Assembly (NCBI GenBank): GCA_029246685.1
Contig: JAQWMR010000008.1
Span: 29,185 to 93,184, forward strand
Length of the DNA: 64,000 bases
Origin: Acidimicrobiales bacterium
GTDB taxonomy: Bacteria > Actinomycetota > Acidimicrobiia > Acidimicrobiales > Aldehydirespiratoraceae
Direction: 5' to 3'
The translations under genes and the position numbers were made by a program. The notes beneath the pieces were generated by a model. It did not search any database and was not told the DNA's origin. It was given only the letters and a program-made list of their open reading frames with translations. Below, piece by piece: positions 63,570 to 64,000 of this stretch; position 1 is the stretch's first letter, and each line of letters starts with the position of its first letter.

Positions 63570-64000
63570 ATGAGCGGCCCTGGCGAGACTTCGGACCTAG
63601 GACCAGCTGCCCGAACATCTTCCGTGTCGGTCGTCGTCCCGGTATACCGAGGTTCGGCAACCCTCCGCGAGTTGCACTGCAGAACACTTGAGCAGCTCGG
63701 CGCCGATAACGATGACTGGGAGCTGATTTTCGTCGACGACTGCAGCCCGGACGGGTCATGGGAGGTAATTGAACAACTCCACAGGGAGGACCCTGGTCAC
63801 GTCGTAGCCCTGCAGATGTCTCGCAACTTCGGGCAGCACGCAGCGCTCTTAGCCGGCGTGCGAATCTCCACAAAAGACATCGTGGTCACGATGGACGACG
63901 ATCTCCAACACCGTCCATCAACGATTTCGACACTCATTGGCGCCCTCGGCCAAGGAAACGATCTGGTGTACGGGGTGCCGGAGAAAGGTGAGCACGCCAA
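63570..64000 (+). CDS. GT2 glycosyltransferase (DPM1/ArnC-like), partial
   Basis: The first 143 residues of a family-2 glycosyltransferase, cut by the window end. VSVVVPVYRGSATLREL, DDWELIFVDDCSPDGSWEVI, SRNFGQHAALLAGVR and VVTMDDDLQHRPSTI (the catalytic DDD metal site) are the standard DPM1/ArnC sequence. Such enzymes transfer a sugar to polyprenyl phosphate, and often work with GtrA-type proteins such as the one at 56039. Confidence 0.92.
   Translation, partial: MSGPGETSDLGPAARTSSVSVVVPVYRGSATLRELHCRTLEQLGADNDDWELIFVDDCSPDGSWEVIEQLHREDPGHVVALQMSRNFGQHAALLAGVRISTKDIVVTMDDDLQHRPSTISTLIGALGQGNDLVYGVPEKGEHA

Noticed and set aside
54847..64000. The island as a secondary-metabolite cluster.
   Set aside because: No polyketide synthase, NRPS or RiPP genes; all recognised genes fit surface polysaccharide synthesis and export.

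Overview
The window looks like a chromosomal segment of a high-GC actinobacterium, most probably class Acidimicrobiia. This rests on the gene families present: a DUF222-type HNH endonuclease, many acyl-CoA enzymes, an actinobacterial long LeuA behind a Leu-rich attenuator, a BMP-type nucleoside ABC importer, and an ECF sigma factor with a companion acidic membrane protein. Many starts have no Shine-Dalgarno sequence but a TANNNT hexamer 6-7 nt upstream, which points to frequent leaderless transcription. No rRNA, tRNA, CRISPR array, IS element or prophage was recognised.

Layout. 0-16 kb: partial Gfo/Idh/MocA oxidoreductase, diiron ferritin-like protein, PhyH-type dioxygenase, SRPBCC protein and a broken HNH endonuclease beside a CGAA microsatellite. 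Then come acyl-CoA synthetase/SDR/enoyl-CoA hydratase, an APH-type kinase, a decayed lipoprotein, and a tightly overlapping run of acyl-CoA dehydrogenase, double-MaoC protein, beta-propeller lipoprotein and amidohydrolase. 16-24 kb: yqeC (selenium-cofactor gene) divergent from a BMP substrate-binding protein, a double-ABC ATPase, two permeases and a thioesterase; then an ECF sigma factor and its partner, both with in-frame stops. 24-38 kb: leuA with a leaderless Leu-rich leader peptide and attenuator, a phosphodiesterase, hydrolases, a frameshifted GGDEF-EAL protein, PAC2 protein, cupin, PrmA-like methyltransferase, AhpD-like protein, thioesterase, SDR and thiolase-like protein. 38-54 kb: a probable selenoprotein (thioredoxin fold, in-frame TGA at a redox Cys position followed by a SECIS-like hairpin), enoyl-CoA hydratase, two ABC-2 export systems, a LolD/FtsX-like pair, lhgO and guaB. 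Several chimeric or broken genes lie between these. 54.8-64 kb: a surface-polysaccharide island of visibly lower GC (WecE-type aminotransferase, GtrA protein, methyltransferase, large tandem glycosyltransferase, Wzm/Wzt-like exporter, polytopic membrane protein, GT2 glycosyltransferase).

Themes. (1) Selenium: YqeC and a Sec-type redoxin occur in one window. (2) Catabolism of CoA thioesters dominates the first 40 kb; an APH-like kinase and acyl-CoA dehydrogenase pair resembles the LvaA/LvaC and ACAD10/11 arrangement for 4-hydroxyacyl-CoAs. (3) Gene decay is common: about a dozen genes carry nonsense codons, frameshifts or deletion fusions, including both members of a sigma/partner pair and both members of a two-component pair. 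This suggests ongoing reduction (possibly host association, which is inference) or residual assembly errors. I read everything by eye; no homology search was run.
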